A DNA stretch of 27,319 nucleotides from an uncultured Oscillospiraceae bacterium (GCA_910588635.1 CAJUPW010000004.1:1-27319); one strand, 5' to 3'. Positions 14,354 to 22,667 are shown, numbered from the stretch's first letter. Notes: a model not told the origin generated them from the sequence alone. Program-made: numbers and translations.

Positions 14354-15152
14354 TATGCTGCGTATGGACTTACGGCGGCTGTTCAAAAGCCGTAGTTTTA
14401 AGATTATCCTGCTGGTGACTGCGGCGCTGATTTTGATGGTATCCCTGTTGACTGCCGTTGTCTCCGACCCGGAGACCCTGGACAAAATGGGCGCGTCCGG
14501 CGCGGAACTGGACGAAACTGACCGCCAAATGGCGGAAGAAATTCGCAGTATGACCCAGCTCGGCCTGACCCACGAGACCCTGGGCGGCGGTTTTCTGCTG
14601 ATCGTAGTCGGGATCGGTGTCACGCTTTTTGCCAGCCACGATTTCTCCAGCGGTTTTGTAAAAAACATCTGCTGCGCCCAGCCCCGCCGGGCCATCTATG
14701 TTCTGTCCAAGGTGTTGACTGCCGGTGTCTACAGCGGTATTCTCACCATTCTTGGCATTACGCTGGTCCTGCTGGCCCCGCACCTCTACGGAATGCACCT
14801 CTTACCCAGTACCATTTTTGATATTTTGCAATACACGTTCTGGATGTGGCTGCCAAACTGGGCCTTCGGCGTGATGGCCCTATTTATGGTACTGCTGGTC
14901 CGGAGCAGTACCCTGGGAATTTTGATGTCTCTGGCCTCCGGACTGGGCCTGACCGCCGCAGTGAGTCAGGTCCTGCCCTACCTGCTGCGCCTGCCCTACC
15001 CCAGCCCCTATTTTCTGTCCAGCGTAGTGCGCAGCCAGTGTTTGCCCCAGCCTTACCCCTCTCAAATGTGGACGGTTTTTCTCTGCTCCGCCGGGTGGGC
15101 GCTGGCCTATCTGGCTGGCAGTCTGCTGATCATGGAGAAGCGGGATATTTAA
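14346..15152 (+). CDS. ABC-2 type permease of the LanF/BcrA-like transporter
   Basis: This 268-aa permease begins MFNMLRMDLRRLFKSRSFKI, the positively charged start typical of LanE/LanG and BcrB proteins. A first membrane segment follows at about residues 19-39. A 50-residue polar loop and five more hydrophobic segments come after it. The ATG at 14346 follows GGGAGGTG and overlaps the ATPase gene by 8 bp. A longer in-frame reading to 14031 is only frame overlap with the ATPase. There is a single permease gene, whereas LanEG systems have two, so a homodimer as in BcrAB-like systems is likely. Confidence 0.9.
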   Translation: MFNMLRMDLRRLFKSRSFKIILLVTAALILMVSLLTAVVSDPETLDKMGASGAELDETDRQMAEEIRSMTQLGLTHETLGGGFLLIVVGIGVTLFASHDFSSGFVKNICCAQPRRAIYVLSKVLTAGVYSGILTILGITLVLLAPHLYGMHLLPSTIFDILQYTFWMWLPNWAFGVMALFMVLLVRSSTLGILMSLASGLGLTAAVSQVLPYLLRLPYPSPYFLSSVVRSQCLPQPYPSQMWTVFLCSAGWALAYLAGSLLIMEKRDI

Positions 15153-15164
15153 GGAGGAATTTCC

Positions 15165-16040
15165 ATGCTGCCTGCCCTGATTCTGGCCCTTGCCGCCCTG
15201 GGGATCGCTCTGCTGCGCCTGTGGGCTTACCGCACCCAGCTGCTGGAGATGGCCCGGGTGCTGGAGGAGACCCCAACTGAGAGCAATCTGCGCCTGACGG
15301 TGAGGATGTCCGGCACAGCGCCACGGCGGCTGTGCCAGGCGGTCAATGCCCGGCTGGAGGAGGGGCGGCGGCTTCGTTTGGAGACATCGAGGCGGGAACA
15401 GGAGCTGAAGTACACCATGGCCTGCATTTCCCACGACATCCGCACCCCTCTGGCCGGGGCCATGGGCTATTTGCAGCTGCTGGAGGGGGAGCCGGAGCGT
15501 CAGGCCGAGTATCTGGGCATTGTGGGCAAGCGCCTGGAGGAATTGGAGGAGCTGTTGGAGGAGCTGTTCCTGTATACCCGGCTGCAAACCGGCTCCCTGC
15601 CGCTGGAGTGCGAAAGCGTGCCGGCCCTTCCGCCCCTGTGGGACGCGCTGGCGGAGTTTTATCCCCAGTTTGAGGCGGCGGGAGCCGCGCCGGAGCTGCG
15701 GTTTGACCGGGAGGATATGAAGATTTGGGCCAGCAGGCCGGCCTTGGACCGGGTGTACCGGAACCTGATCGCCAACGCCCTGCGCCACAGCGGCGGCGGT
15801 CTGACCATTTCCGGCCGGGACGGGGCAATCTGTTTTTCCAACCCACTGCCTCCCGGCTCCAGGCCCGACCCTGAGCATCTGTTTGACCGCTTCTATCAGA
15901 GCAATCCCGCGCGGGCAAAGGGCGGGGCCGGTCTGGGCCTGTCCATTGTGCGGGAGCTGATGGAGCGGATGGGCGGGCAGGCGTCCGCGCAGATCACGGG
16001 GGACATACTGGAAATCAAGCTGTTTTTTCGAAGCGCGTAA
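15165..16040 (+). CDS. Sensor histidine kinase with one N-terminal membrane segment
   Basis: The 291-aa kinase has a single hydrophobic segment (residues 2-20) and no extracytoplasmic domain. A short linker leads to His90 in ACISHDIRTPLAGAM. The ATPase domain has N-box NLIANALRHS and G2 box GGAGLGLSIV. The ATG at 15165 follows AAGGAGG 12 bp after the permease stop. With almost nothing outside the membrane, it probably senses through the neighbouring transporter or within the membrane. Its partner is most likely the regulator at 12611, although the genes are separated by the ABC pair. A terminator follows at 16047. Confidence 0.92.
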   Translation: MLPALILALAALGIALLRLWAYRTQLLEMARVLEETPTESNLRLTVRMSGTAPRRLCQAVNARLEEGRRLRLETSRREQELKYTMACISHDIRTPLAGAMGYLQLLEGEPERQAEYLGIVGKRLEELEELLEELFLYTRLQTGSLPLECESVPALPPLWDALAEFYPQFEAAGAAPELRFDREDMKIWASRPALDRVYRNLIANALRHSGGGLTISGRDGAICFSNPLPPGSRPDPEHLFDRFYQSNPARAKGGAGLGLSIVRELMERMGGQASAQITGDILEIKLFFRSA

Positions 16041-16046
16041 TACACA

Positions 16047-16087
16047 GAGGGACATGAGGCAAGCCTGCCTTATGTCCCTCCATTTTG
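16047..16087 (+). terminator. Terminator after the histidine kinase gene
   Basis: A 15-bp stem (16047-16061 with 16066-16080, one G-T pair, loop AGCC) is followed by CATTTTG. It ends the RR-ABC-kinase unit just before the promoter of the Bce-type module. Confidence 0.8.
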
Positions 16088-16099
16088 TAAAAATTCCTC

Positions 16100-16128
16100 T
16101 TGACAACCGTTAGAATCTGTTCTATACC
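16100..16128 (+). promoter_or_regulatory. Promoter of the Bce-type regulator/kinase genes (TTGACA-N17-TATACC)
   Basis: A perfect TTGACA and TATACC are separated by 17 bp. A second TATAAT occurs at 16140-16145 without a good -35. The leader to the ATG at 16226 is about 90 nt. Confidence 0.75.
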
Positions 16129-16225
16129 GTATTTATTAATATAATGGGGAAGGGCCGCGCTGCTTCTGGGCGGGTGTGTTCTGCCTGTGTTAATATAGGA
16201 AAAACAACAGGGCGGTAATGGCAAT

Positions 16226-16894
16226 ATGCAGAAAATAATGATAATCGAAGATGACCCAGCCATTCGGGAAGAACTTGCGTTGCTCCTGGAAAACGAGGGA
16301 TATGCGTCTCTGGTGATTACAGAGTTTACAGATGTGCCTGGCCAGGCGGCGCGGGAATGCCCGGACCTGATCCTTTTAGACATTGGCCTTCCGGGTAAAG
16401 ATGGTTTCTCCCTGTGCGCCGCGCTGCGGAGAGTCGCCCCCGCACCGGTGATTTTTGTCACCAGCCGGGACGCCGGCGTGGATGAGGTGCGGGCGTTAAG
16501 CCTGGGCGGGGATGACTACATCACCAAGCCCTACAGCGTCCCCGTTCTGCTGGCCCGCGTCAAAGCGGTCCTGCGCCGGACCTCCGGTGAGCCGGAACCA
16601 TCTGACGTTTTGAATGTCGGGAGGCTGCGCCTGAGCCTGACAAAGGGGATGGTGTCGGCTGACGGAAGGGCCGTGGAATTGACTCGAAATGAACTGCAAA
16701 TTTTAGCCTGTCTGATGACCCGCGCCGGACAGATCATCCCCCGCGCCGATCTGATCGATATGCTGTGGGACAGTCAGATATACATTGATGACAACACCCT
16801 CAGCGTGAATATGACCCGGCTGCGAGGAAAGCTGGCGGAGATCGGCTTGCCGGACGCCATCAAAACTCGCCGGGGAATGGGGTATCAGCTATGA
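16226..16894 (+). CDS. BceR-type response regulator
   Basis: The 222-aa OmpR-family regulator has EDD at 8-10, Asp52 (LILLDIGLPG), Lys in ITKPYS and a C-terminal winged helix (LTRNELQILACLM, VNMTRLRGKLAEIG, RRGMGYQL). In Bce modules it activates the transporter promoter when the kinase and transporter detect a peptide antibiotic. It overlaps the kinase gene by 4 bp (ATGA). The ribosome site upstream of ATG 16226 (AGGGCGG) is weak compared with its neighbours, which fits low basal expression of the sensor genes. Confidence 0.93.
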   Translation: MQKIMIIEDDPAIREELALLLENEGYASLVITEFTDVPGQAARECPDLILLDIGLPGKDGFSLCAALRRVAPAPVIFVTSRDAGVDEVRALSLGGDDYITKPYSVPVLLARVKAVLRRTSGEPEPSDVLNVGRLRLSLTKGMVSADGRAVELTRNELQILACLMTRAGQIIPRADLIDMLWDSQIYIDDNTLSVNMTRLRGKLAEIGLPDAIKTRRGMGYQL

Positions 16895-17901
16895 CCTTTG
16901 GAGAATTTTTGTCCGACCGGCTGTTCCGGATCATGGTCCAGCTGCTCTGTGTTGCGCTGGCGGGCCTATTTCTCTGGGCCACCGGCACCCAGCCGGGGGT
17001 GCTGGTGATTTTAATTTTGGCCTTGCTGCTGGTCTTTGCGGCGGTACAGCTGACCGACTTCTTCCGTCAGCGGGCCCGGCTCCGGGAGCTGGAGGCCGTT
17101 CTGGACGGCCTGGACCAGAAATACCTCTTTGCCGAGTGTGTCCCGGCCCCTAAAAATCTCTATGAACGGCGGCTGTTTGATCTGACCCGCCGGGCGGGAC
17201 GGGCCATGACCGGGGCGGTGTCCGACGCCCGGGCCGCCCAGCGGGAGTACCGGGAGTATGTGGAGGAATGGGTCCATGAGGTAAAGGCGCCCATCACCGC
17301 TGCCAGGCTTATTTGCCGGGATTTGGACGGGGGCGCCTCCCGGAAGCTCATGGCAGAGCTGGCACAGATCGAGGCCCATGTAGAACGGGCCCTGTTCTAC
17401 GCCCGGGCGGACAATCCGGAACAGGACTGTCTGCTCCGGCAGGTGAACCTGGGAAAAATCGCCGCCCAGGCCATTGAGAATCACCGCTCCCTGCTCATTT
17501 GGAGCGGCGTCCGGGTAGAAATGGACGGGTTGGACTGCGCCGTCTACACCGATGAAAAGTGGACAGTCTTTATTTTGGGGCAGCTGCTGCAAAACGCCGC
17601 CCGCTACCGTGGAACAGAACCGGTCATCACGCTTTCTGCAAAGCCCCTCGGAAACCAGATTCGACTTACGATTCAGGACAATGGCATCGGCATCCCGGCA
17701 CATGAATTGCCCCGTGTGTTTGAACGGGGCTTTACCGGAAGCAATGGGCGAAACCGGGGCGGCTCCACAGGCATGGGCCTGTACCTGTGCGGAAAACTGT
17801 CCGGTTTTTTGGAGCTGGGGCTGGATATTGCCTCCGAAGAGGGAAAATGGACCACCGTGACCCTCACCTTTCCCGCAAAAGAGAACCTTACAAAACTGTA
17901 A
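16891..17901 (+). CDS. BceS-type sensor histidine kinase (intramembrane-sensing)
   Basis: The 336-aa kinase has two hydrophobic segments (about residues 14-31 and 36-54) joined by only four or five residues, the hallmark of intramembrane-sensing BceS kinases. The phosphoacceptor His129 lies in EEWVHEVKAPITAARL, where VHE[IV]K is characteristic of the BceS group. The ATPase domain has N-box QLLQNAARYR and G boxes DNGIGIP and GSTGMGLYL. By family knowledge such kinases do not bind the peptide themselves but read the activity of the BceAB transporter. It is followed after 73 bp by that transporter. Confidence 0.94.
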   Translation: MTFGEFLSDRLFRIMVQLLCVALAGLFLWATGTQPGVLVILILALLLVFAAVQLTDFFRQRARLRELEAVLDGLDQKYLFAECVPAPKNLYERRLFDLTRRAGRAMTGAVSDARAAQREYREYVEEWVHEVKAPITAARLICRDLDGGASRKLMAELAQIEAHVERALFYARADNPEQDCLLRQVNLGKIAAQAIENHRSLLIWSGVRVEMDGLDCAVYTDEKWTVFILGQLLQNAARYRGTEPVITLSAKPLGNQIRLTIQDNGIGIPAHELPRVFERGFTGSNGRNRGGSTGMGLYLCGKLSGFLELGLDIASEEGKWTTVTLTFPAKENLTKL

Positions 17902-17923
17902 GGCAAATCAATATCAATTCGAT

Positions 17924-17952
17924 ACAACAGCCTTTGTCTTTGGGTGTACTAT
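17924..17952 (+). promoter_or_regulatory. Possible regulated promoter of the Bce-type transporter
   Basis: In the 73-bp gap before the ATPase gene there is TACTAT at 17947-17952 but no -35 consensus at 17 bp. Instead an inverted repeat ACAA-N6-TTGT (17924-17937) covers the -35 position. A promoter with a poor -35 and a nearby dyad fits activation by the module's response regulator; the site itself is short and could be chance. Confidence 0.35.
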
Positions 17953-17974
17953 AGGGGCAAAGGAGGCGTCTGCT

Positions 17975-18733
17975 ATGCTGCAAGTACAAAACGTTGAAAA
18001 ATACTACGGGAGCAAAAATAATGTCACCAAAGCCCTGAACCGGGTGAGCTTCGACGTGGAGGCCGGAGAGTTCCTGGCCATCATGGGAGCCTCAGGTTCA
18101 GGCAAGACCACCTTGCTCAACTGCATCTCCACCATTGATACGATAAGCGCCGGGAAGATTTTGCTGGACGGGGTGAACATAGCCGAGCTGTCAGAGGAGG
18201 AGCTGGCAAAATTTCGTCGGGAGCGGCTGGGGTTTGTGTTCCAGGACTTCAACCTGCTGGACACCCTGACTATTGAGGAAAATATCGGGCTGGCCCTCGC
18301 CCTGAATCATCAAAACCCCAGGGCTGTGCAGAACCGGGTGCGGGAGGTGGCCGGCAAGCTGGGCATCACCGACATCCTGACAAAATTTCCGTATCAGGTA
18401 TCCGGCGGACAGAAGCAGCGCGCCGCTGTCGCCCGAGCCATGGTGGCGGGACAATCCCTGCTCCTGGCCGACGAGCCCACCGGGGCGCTGGACTCCAGAG
18501 CCTCCAAAAATCTGCTGGAAATCATGACCGCTATGAACCGGGACATGGGGGCCACCATTTTGATGGTCACCCACGACGCGTACAGCGCCAGCTACGCCAA
18601 GAGGGTGCTGTTCCTCAAGGACGGCCGGGTGTTCAATGAACTGCTCCGGGGGGACCGGGGCAGGCCGGTATTCTACCACGAGATTTTGGATGTGCTGGCC
18701 GCGCTGGGGGGTGACGTCAGTGACGTTATCTAA
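17975..18733 (+). CDS. BceA-type ABC transporter ATP-binding protein
   Basis: The 252-aa ATPase belongs to the MacB/LolD-like group: Walker A GASGSGKTT, Q-loop FVFQDFNLLDTLT, signature VSGGQKQR, Walker B LLLADEPTGALD and switch VTHD. FVFQDFNLLDTLT and GALDSRASKNLL are typical of the Bce group. The ATG at 17975 follows AAAGGAGG. The permease gene begins within its last 14 bp. With the 651-aa permease it forms the Bce-type module that frees or shields cell-wall precursors from peptide antibiotics. Confidence 0.95.
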   Translation: MLQVQNVEKYYGSKNNVTKALNRVSFDVEAGEFLAIMGASGSGKTTLLNCISTIDTISAGKILLDGVNIAELSEEELAKFRRERLGFVFQDFNLLDTLTIEENIGLALALNHQNPRAVQNRVREVAGKLGITDILTKFPYQVSGGQKQRAAVARAMVAGQSLLLADEPTGALDSRASKNLLEIMTAMNRDMGATILMVTHDAYSASYAKRVLFLKDGRVFNELLRGDRGRPVFYHEILDVLAALGGDVSDVI

Positions 18734-20675
18734 GCTGTCCGCCCGCAACGCGAAGCGTCAGGCAAAGGACTATCTGGTCTACTTCGTCACGGTGGTCATG
18801 GCCGCCGCCCTGCTCTACTCCTTCAACGCCCTGACCTTCTCCCAGGAGATCAACACCCTGTCCGAGGGCATGAAGATGCTGCCCGCTATGATCGCCCTGG
18901 CCACCGTGGTGGTGGTGTGCGTCTTCGGCTGGCTGGTGGCCTACGCCACCAAGTTCATGCTCCTGCGCCGGGGCCGGGAGCTGGGGACCTACCTGCTCAT
19001 CGGCCTGGAGAACAAGCAGGTGGCCCGGCTGTTCTTTTTTGAAAATCTGGCCGTGGGGGGCTGCGCCCTGGCCCTGGGGGCAGCCCTGGGCGGGCTGCTC
19101 TACCAGGCGTTCCGGGCTATGGCGCTGGCCCTGTTCAAGCTGCCTTACCGCTTCTCCTTCGGCTTCTCCCTCCCCGCCCTGGGGCTGACGGTCGTCTGCT
19201 TCAGCCTGATCTACCTCTTTGCCCTGCGCCGGAGCCGCAGGTATATCCGCAAGGCCAAAATCCACGACCTGATCTACTCCGACCGGCTCAACGAGGGCGT
19301 GGTTATTCAGACGGGGAAAAAGCGCCGCTGGATTTTCGGGGTCTCCATCGTGCTGGGCGTTGCTGGGACATTTTTGATTATGGTGCGGAACCTTACCATC
19401 GCCACCGCCGGGGCGGGGTGTCTGATTTTATTTTTGTTCGGCTTCTTTCTCAGCTTCGCCTCCGGGGTGCCCGCCTTCTTTGACAAGCGGCCCGCCCGGA
19501 AGTATAAGGGGCAAAACCTGCTGGTGTTTCGCAGCCTCACCGCCAAGCTGGCCACCATGGGGGTGCTCATGGCCACCATCTCCATGATCTTTACCGCCAC
19601 CATCATCTCCGAGGGCAGCGGGCTGGTATTCCGGGGGCTGTTCGAGGGCCGGGCGGCGGAGGACGCCTGTTTTGACCTGTATCTCGGCGTGGGGGACGGC
19701 CGGGACCCCGCATTCTATCTGGATTACATCCATGAAAATATCCCGGTGGAGCAGTCCCTGGAGTATCAGGTCTACCTCTCCGGCGGCCACACAGTGCGGG
19801 ACTATATCGAATCCCGAACCGTCTACTATTACTTCAATTTTATACAGGAGCCCGTTCTGCGCTGGAGCGACTACGCTGCCCTACGGGCCATTGCGGGCTA
19901 TCGGACGGTGGAGCTGAAAGAGGGGCAGTACCTGTTTCACTGCATGACCTATCTGGAAGAAGTTCTGAGGGATTACCGGGAACCCCTTACTCTGGGGGAC
20001 GTTACCCTCCAGCCCGGGGGCGTGTACACCGAGCATCTGTCCCAGAGCGGCGGCACTGTCAACGGGCGGGGCTACATCCTGGTGGTGCCGGACGAGGCGG
20101 TGGAGGGCCTGGAGGTCCACCACTGGGCCTACGCCGCCAAGACAGTTCAGCCGGTGACAAGGGCGCAGTTTTATGACCTTTGGGACATCAACGAGCGCAC
20201 CAGCTCCGGGATTTCCAGCAACGCCATCACCACCAGGGCCCAGGAGGAGGCGGATGTGGCCTCCCAGACCGCCCTGTTCGTCTTCCCTCTGTACTACCTG
20301 GCCCTGTCCCTCGCCATGACCGCCGCAACCATCCTCACCATCCAGCAGCTCAGCGAGAGCGAGCGGTATAAGCGGCAGTTTTTTCTGCTGCAAAAGCTGG
20401 GCATGAATCGCCGGGAGATGGCAAAGGCTCTGCGCACCCAGTTCGCCATCTATTACGCTCTGCCCGCCGTCCCTCCGGTGCTCATCGGAGCGCCTTTTAT
20501 CCTCCACCTGGCCAGCCTCCCGGAACCGGGGGTGATGGTGGGGGCCTCCAGCCCCTGGCTGATCGTCCTGTCCGCCCTGGCTGTCTTTTTCCTGGTCTAT
20601 GCCGTGTATATCGTCCTGGCCTACACCAGTCTGAAACGGAATGTACTGCCAGAACAGGGCAGCGGCGGGCAATAA
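18720..20675 (+). CDS. BceB-type ABC transporter permease
   Basis: I place the start at GTG 18720 because GGGGGG at 18704-18710 gives correct spacing and the protein (VTLSKLSARNAKRQAKDYLVYF...) then begins as BceB proteins do. A GTG at 18711 abuts the ribosome site. The resulting 651 aa match the usual BceB length. It has FtsX-like membrane segments: one near residues 20-37, three within about 52-190, two at about 230-275, one near 310, then an extracytoplasmic domain of about 200 residues and three C-terminal segments. The large external domain carries substrate specificity in this family. The stop is 9 bp from the convergent stop of the aldo/keto reductase fusion, with no clear terminator between them. 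Confidence 0.94.
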   Translation: MTLSKLSARNAKRQAKDYLVYFVTVVMAAALLYSFNALTFSQEINTLSEGMKMLPAMIALATVVVVCVFGWLVAYATKFMLLRRGRELGTYLLIGLENKQVARLFFFENLAVGGCALALGAALGGLLYQAFRAMALALFKLPYRFSFGFSLPALGLTVVCFSLIYLFALRRSRRYIRKAKIHDLIYSDRLNEGVVIQTGKKRRWIFGVSIVLGVAGTFLIMVRNLTIATAGAGCLILFLFGFFLSFASGVPAFFDKRPARKYKGQNLLVFRSLTAKLATMGVLMATISMIFTATIISEGSGLVFRGLFEGRAAEDACFDLYLGVGDGRDPAFYLDYIHENIPVEQSLEYQVYLSGGHTVRDYIESRTVYYYFNFIQEPVLRWSDYAALRAIAGYRTVELKEGQYLFHCMTYLEEVLRDYREPLTLGDVTLQPGGVYTEHLSQSGGTVNGRGYILVVPDEAVEGLEVHHWAYAAKTVQPVTRAQFYDLWDINERTSSGISSNAITTRAQEEADVASQTALFVFPLYYLALSLAMTAATILTIQQLSESERYKRQFFLLQKLGMNRREMAKALRTQFAIYYALPAVPPVLIGAPFILHLASLPEPGVMVGASSPWLIVLSALAVFFLVYAVYIVLAYTSLKRNVLPEQGSGGQ

Positions 20676-20684
20676 AGGCTGTTT

Positions 20685-22163
20685 TTAATACCAATCGTGC
20701 TTTTCGTTCCGGTTTAGGGCGTTGATCCGCGCCATCTCCTCATCCGTCAGCGTAAAGCCATAAAGTTCGGTGTTTTCCCTGATGTGGTCAGGGTCGCTGG
20801 AGCCGGGGATGACCACCACGCCCTTTTGCAGGTTCCATCGGAGGATCACCTGGGCAGAGGAGACCCCGTGGGCCTCTGCGATGCCGGAGATCACCTCGTC
20901 CCCCAGCAGCTCGGCCGTATGACCCCGGCCGCCCAGGGGATACCAGCCTTGGACCACGATGCCCAAATCTTGGATATAGGGAACTACATCATTTTCCTGG
21001 TAATAGGGGTGGATCTCATTTTGCACCAGCGCCGGGGTGGTGGACACCTGGGGCAAAAATTCCTCCAGTTCCTCCACATACCAGTTGGACAGGCCGATGG
21101 AGCGGATTTTTCCCTCCTCCGCAAATTTCTCCATCGCTTGGTATGCTTTCACGTCGTTCCGGTCGGGGTGGTGGAGGAGCATCATGTCCACATAGCCGAT
21201 GTTCAGCCGGTCCAGGCACGCCTGGATAGACCGCTCCGGGTCCGCCATTTCGCTCCCCGGATAGATTTTCGTTATGACGAAAATGTCTTCCCGTTTAAGG
21301 CCCAATTCCTCCATGGCCTCCCGGATGGCCCGACCCACTTCCTTTTCGTTGCCGTAGGCGGAAGCGGTGTCAATGAGTCGGACACCGCTCCGCAAGGCGG
21401 ACTTCACGGAGTTTACACAGGTCTCTCCGTGGAGGCTGTAGGTTCCCAGACCATTGAGGGGCATTTCATAGCCGCTGTTGAGGGTAACGGTCTTGCTGTC
21501 AAAATTGAATACGCCCACTGCGTGATCCTCCTTGGATTTCGTCAGATCAAGTCCGTTTACCCAGTCCTCCACCTGGGACGTGCCTGAGAATCGACGGCCC
21601 TCCAGCCAGACGGCGTTCGGCTCGTAGTCACGAAGGGTGGCGTCCTCGTGGGGACTGCTCCCGGAGGTGCAGAAGGTGGCGATGGTCTTGCCGCTCAGCT
21701 CGTAGGTCTCCAGGAAGGTATGGATGATCTTGGGAGCCCGGCCCCACCAGATAGGATAGCCGATGAGTACCGCGTCATACTGCTCCATGTTTTCCACGGT
21801 GCTGGCGATGGCGGGTCGGGCGTCCGGGTCGTTCTGTTCGGCGTTGGCCCGGCAGTCGGTGTTGTAATTCAGGTCGGCAGTGGTGTAGGGCTGGGCGGGT
21901 ACGATCTCAAAGAGATCGCCGCCTGTCGCCTCCGCTGCCGTTTCCGCCACCGGGCGGGTGTTTCCGGTGGCCGAGAAGTACGCCACCAGCACCTTTCCCC
22001 CACCGGCGTACCATTCGTCGGCGGGAGTGCCGGCAAGGCCGGCGGCCTGATTTGAGGTTTTCTCCGCGCTGCCTGTCACAGGCCGGTCCACGCCCGCCGC
22101 ACAGGCAGACATGGAAAAAAGAAGGCAGATCAAAATACAACCGGAACATATTCTTTTGCTCAT
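20685..22163 (-). CDS. Lipoprotein flavodoxin / aldo-keto reductase fusion
   Basis: This 492-aa protein joins three parts. Residues 1-21 are a lipoprotein signal (Lys-Arg start, hydrophobic core, SMSAC with Cys21). Residues about 57-205 are a flavodoxin-like domain with the phosphate loop YFSATGNT (62-69) and GYPIWWGRAPKII (135-147). Residues about 218-492 are an aldo/keto reductase with a complete catalytic tetrad Asp265, Tyr270, Lys299 and His331, and the late VVIPGSS cofactor-binding stretch. Both enzymes are normally cytoplasmic and use FMN and NADPH, so surface anchoring is odd. The ATG at 22163 overlaps the CMD-like gene stop by 4 bp. A divergent LysR gene probably regulates both. The flavin reductase partner and substrate are unknown. 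Reading the signal peptide as genuine is inference, but its pattern is good. Confidence 0.88.
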   Translation of the reverse strand: MSKRICSGCILICLLFSMSACAAGVDRPVTGSAEKTSNQAAGLAGTPADEWYAGGGKVLVAYFSATGNTRPVAETAAEATGGDLFEIVPAQPYTTADLNYNTDCRANAEQNDPDARPAIASTVENMEQYDAVLIGYPIWWGRAPKIIHTFLETYELSGKTIATFCTSGSSPHEDATLRDYEPNAVWLEGRRFSGTSQVEDWVNGLDLTKSKEDHAVGVFNFDSKTVTLNSGYEMPLNGLGTYSLHGETCVNSVKSALRSGVRLIDTASAYGNEKEVGRAIREAMEELGLKREDIFVITKIYPGSEMADPERSIQACLDRLNIGYVDMMLLHHPDRNDVKAYQAMEKFAEEGKIRSIGLSNWYVEELEEFLPQVSTTPALVQNEIHPYYQENDVVPYIQDLGIVVQGWYPLGGRGHTAELLGDEVISGIAEAHGVSSAQVILRWNLQKGVVVIPGSSDPDHIRENTELYGFTLTDEEMARINALNRNEKHDWY

Positions 22164-22513
22164 AATACCTCCTCTGATAGCGCATTAGCGCCGCCGTCCT
22201 TGTAAACCTCCTTTGCCATACGGAACGCGGCCCAGGCGTTGGGCCACCCGGCGTAAAAGGCCAGATGGGTCAGGAGCTCCGCCATCTCCGTGCGGGTCAC
22301 GCCGTTCTTTCGGGCAGTGGATAGGTGATAGGTCAGGGAGTTGTCCACGATCCCCTTGCTGATGAGGGCGGTGACGGTCACAATGGAGCGGGTTTTCAGC
22401 GAGAGCTGATCCTCCCTTGACCACACCTCGCCAAACAGCACATCATCGTTCAGCCGGGCAAACTCAGGGGCGAAATCCCCTAACTGAATCCGGCCCGCAG
22501 TCTGTTTCATCAT
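22160..22513 (-). CDS. Carboxymuconolactone decarboxylase-like protein
   Basis: The 117-aa protein belongs to the CMD/AhpD-like all-helical family (TRSIVTVTALISKGIVDNSLTYHLSTARKNGVTRTEMAELLTHLAFYAGWPNAWAAF). The His of YHL and the YAGWPNA motif are conserved. The CxxC of AhpD peroxidase relatives is absent, so thiol peroxidase activity is unlikely. The ATG at 22513 follows AGGAGG. Stand-alone members of this type are common next to flavodoxins or aldo/keto reductases and under LysR control in Clostridia, but their reaction is mostly undefined. It heads the two-gene operon with the lipoprotein fusion. Confidence 0.9.
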   Translation of the reverse strand: MMKQTAGRIQLGDFAPEFARLNDDVLFGEVWSREDQLSLKTRSIVTVTALISKGIVDNSLTYHLSTARKNGVTRTEMAELLTHLAFYAGWPNAWAAFRMAKEVYKDGGANALSEEVL

Positions 22514-22562
22514 CGCTGTTGCCTCCTATTGCTTCAGATGTTTTAGTAAAATGCCTGTTTCT

Positions 22563-22592
22563 ATCATAGAGCATATCGCAGTTAGATAGCAA
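22563..22592 (-). promoter_or_regulatory. Promoter of the CMD-fusion operon (TTGCTA-N18-TATGAT)
   Basis: Minus-strand TTGCTA and TATGAT lie 18 bp apart, about 50 bp upstream of the CMD-like ATG. The surrounding AT-rich stretch repeats TTTCTAT-ATA-like motifs at 22559 and 22601 and holds CTAT-C-ATAG, which may be LysR contact sites. Confidence 0.6.
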
Positions 22593-22619
22593 ATACTTGA
22601 TTTCTATATCATATTATTC

Positions 22620-22648
22620 TTGTAAGGAATAACACGGCTTGTTATACT
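22620..22648 (+). promoter_or_regulatory. lysR promoter (TTGTAA-N17-TATACT)
   Basis: TTGTAA and TATACT are separated by 17 bp, 20 bp before the lysR ATG. It is back to back with the CMD operon promoter, the standard layout for a LysR regulator and its target. Confidence 0.7.
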
Positions 22649-22667
22649 ATAGCGGGAGGTGTCAATT

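Noticed and set aside
14880..16106. 408-codon minus-strand open frame opposite the permease and kinase
   Set aside because: Shadow of GC-rich codon use; no ribosome site or family features.
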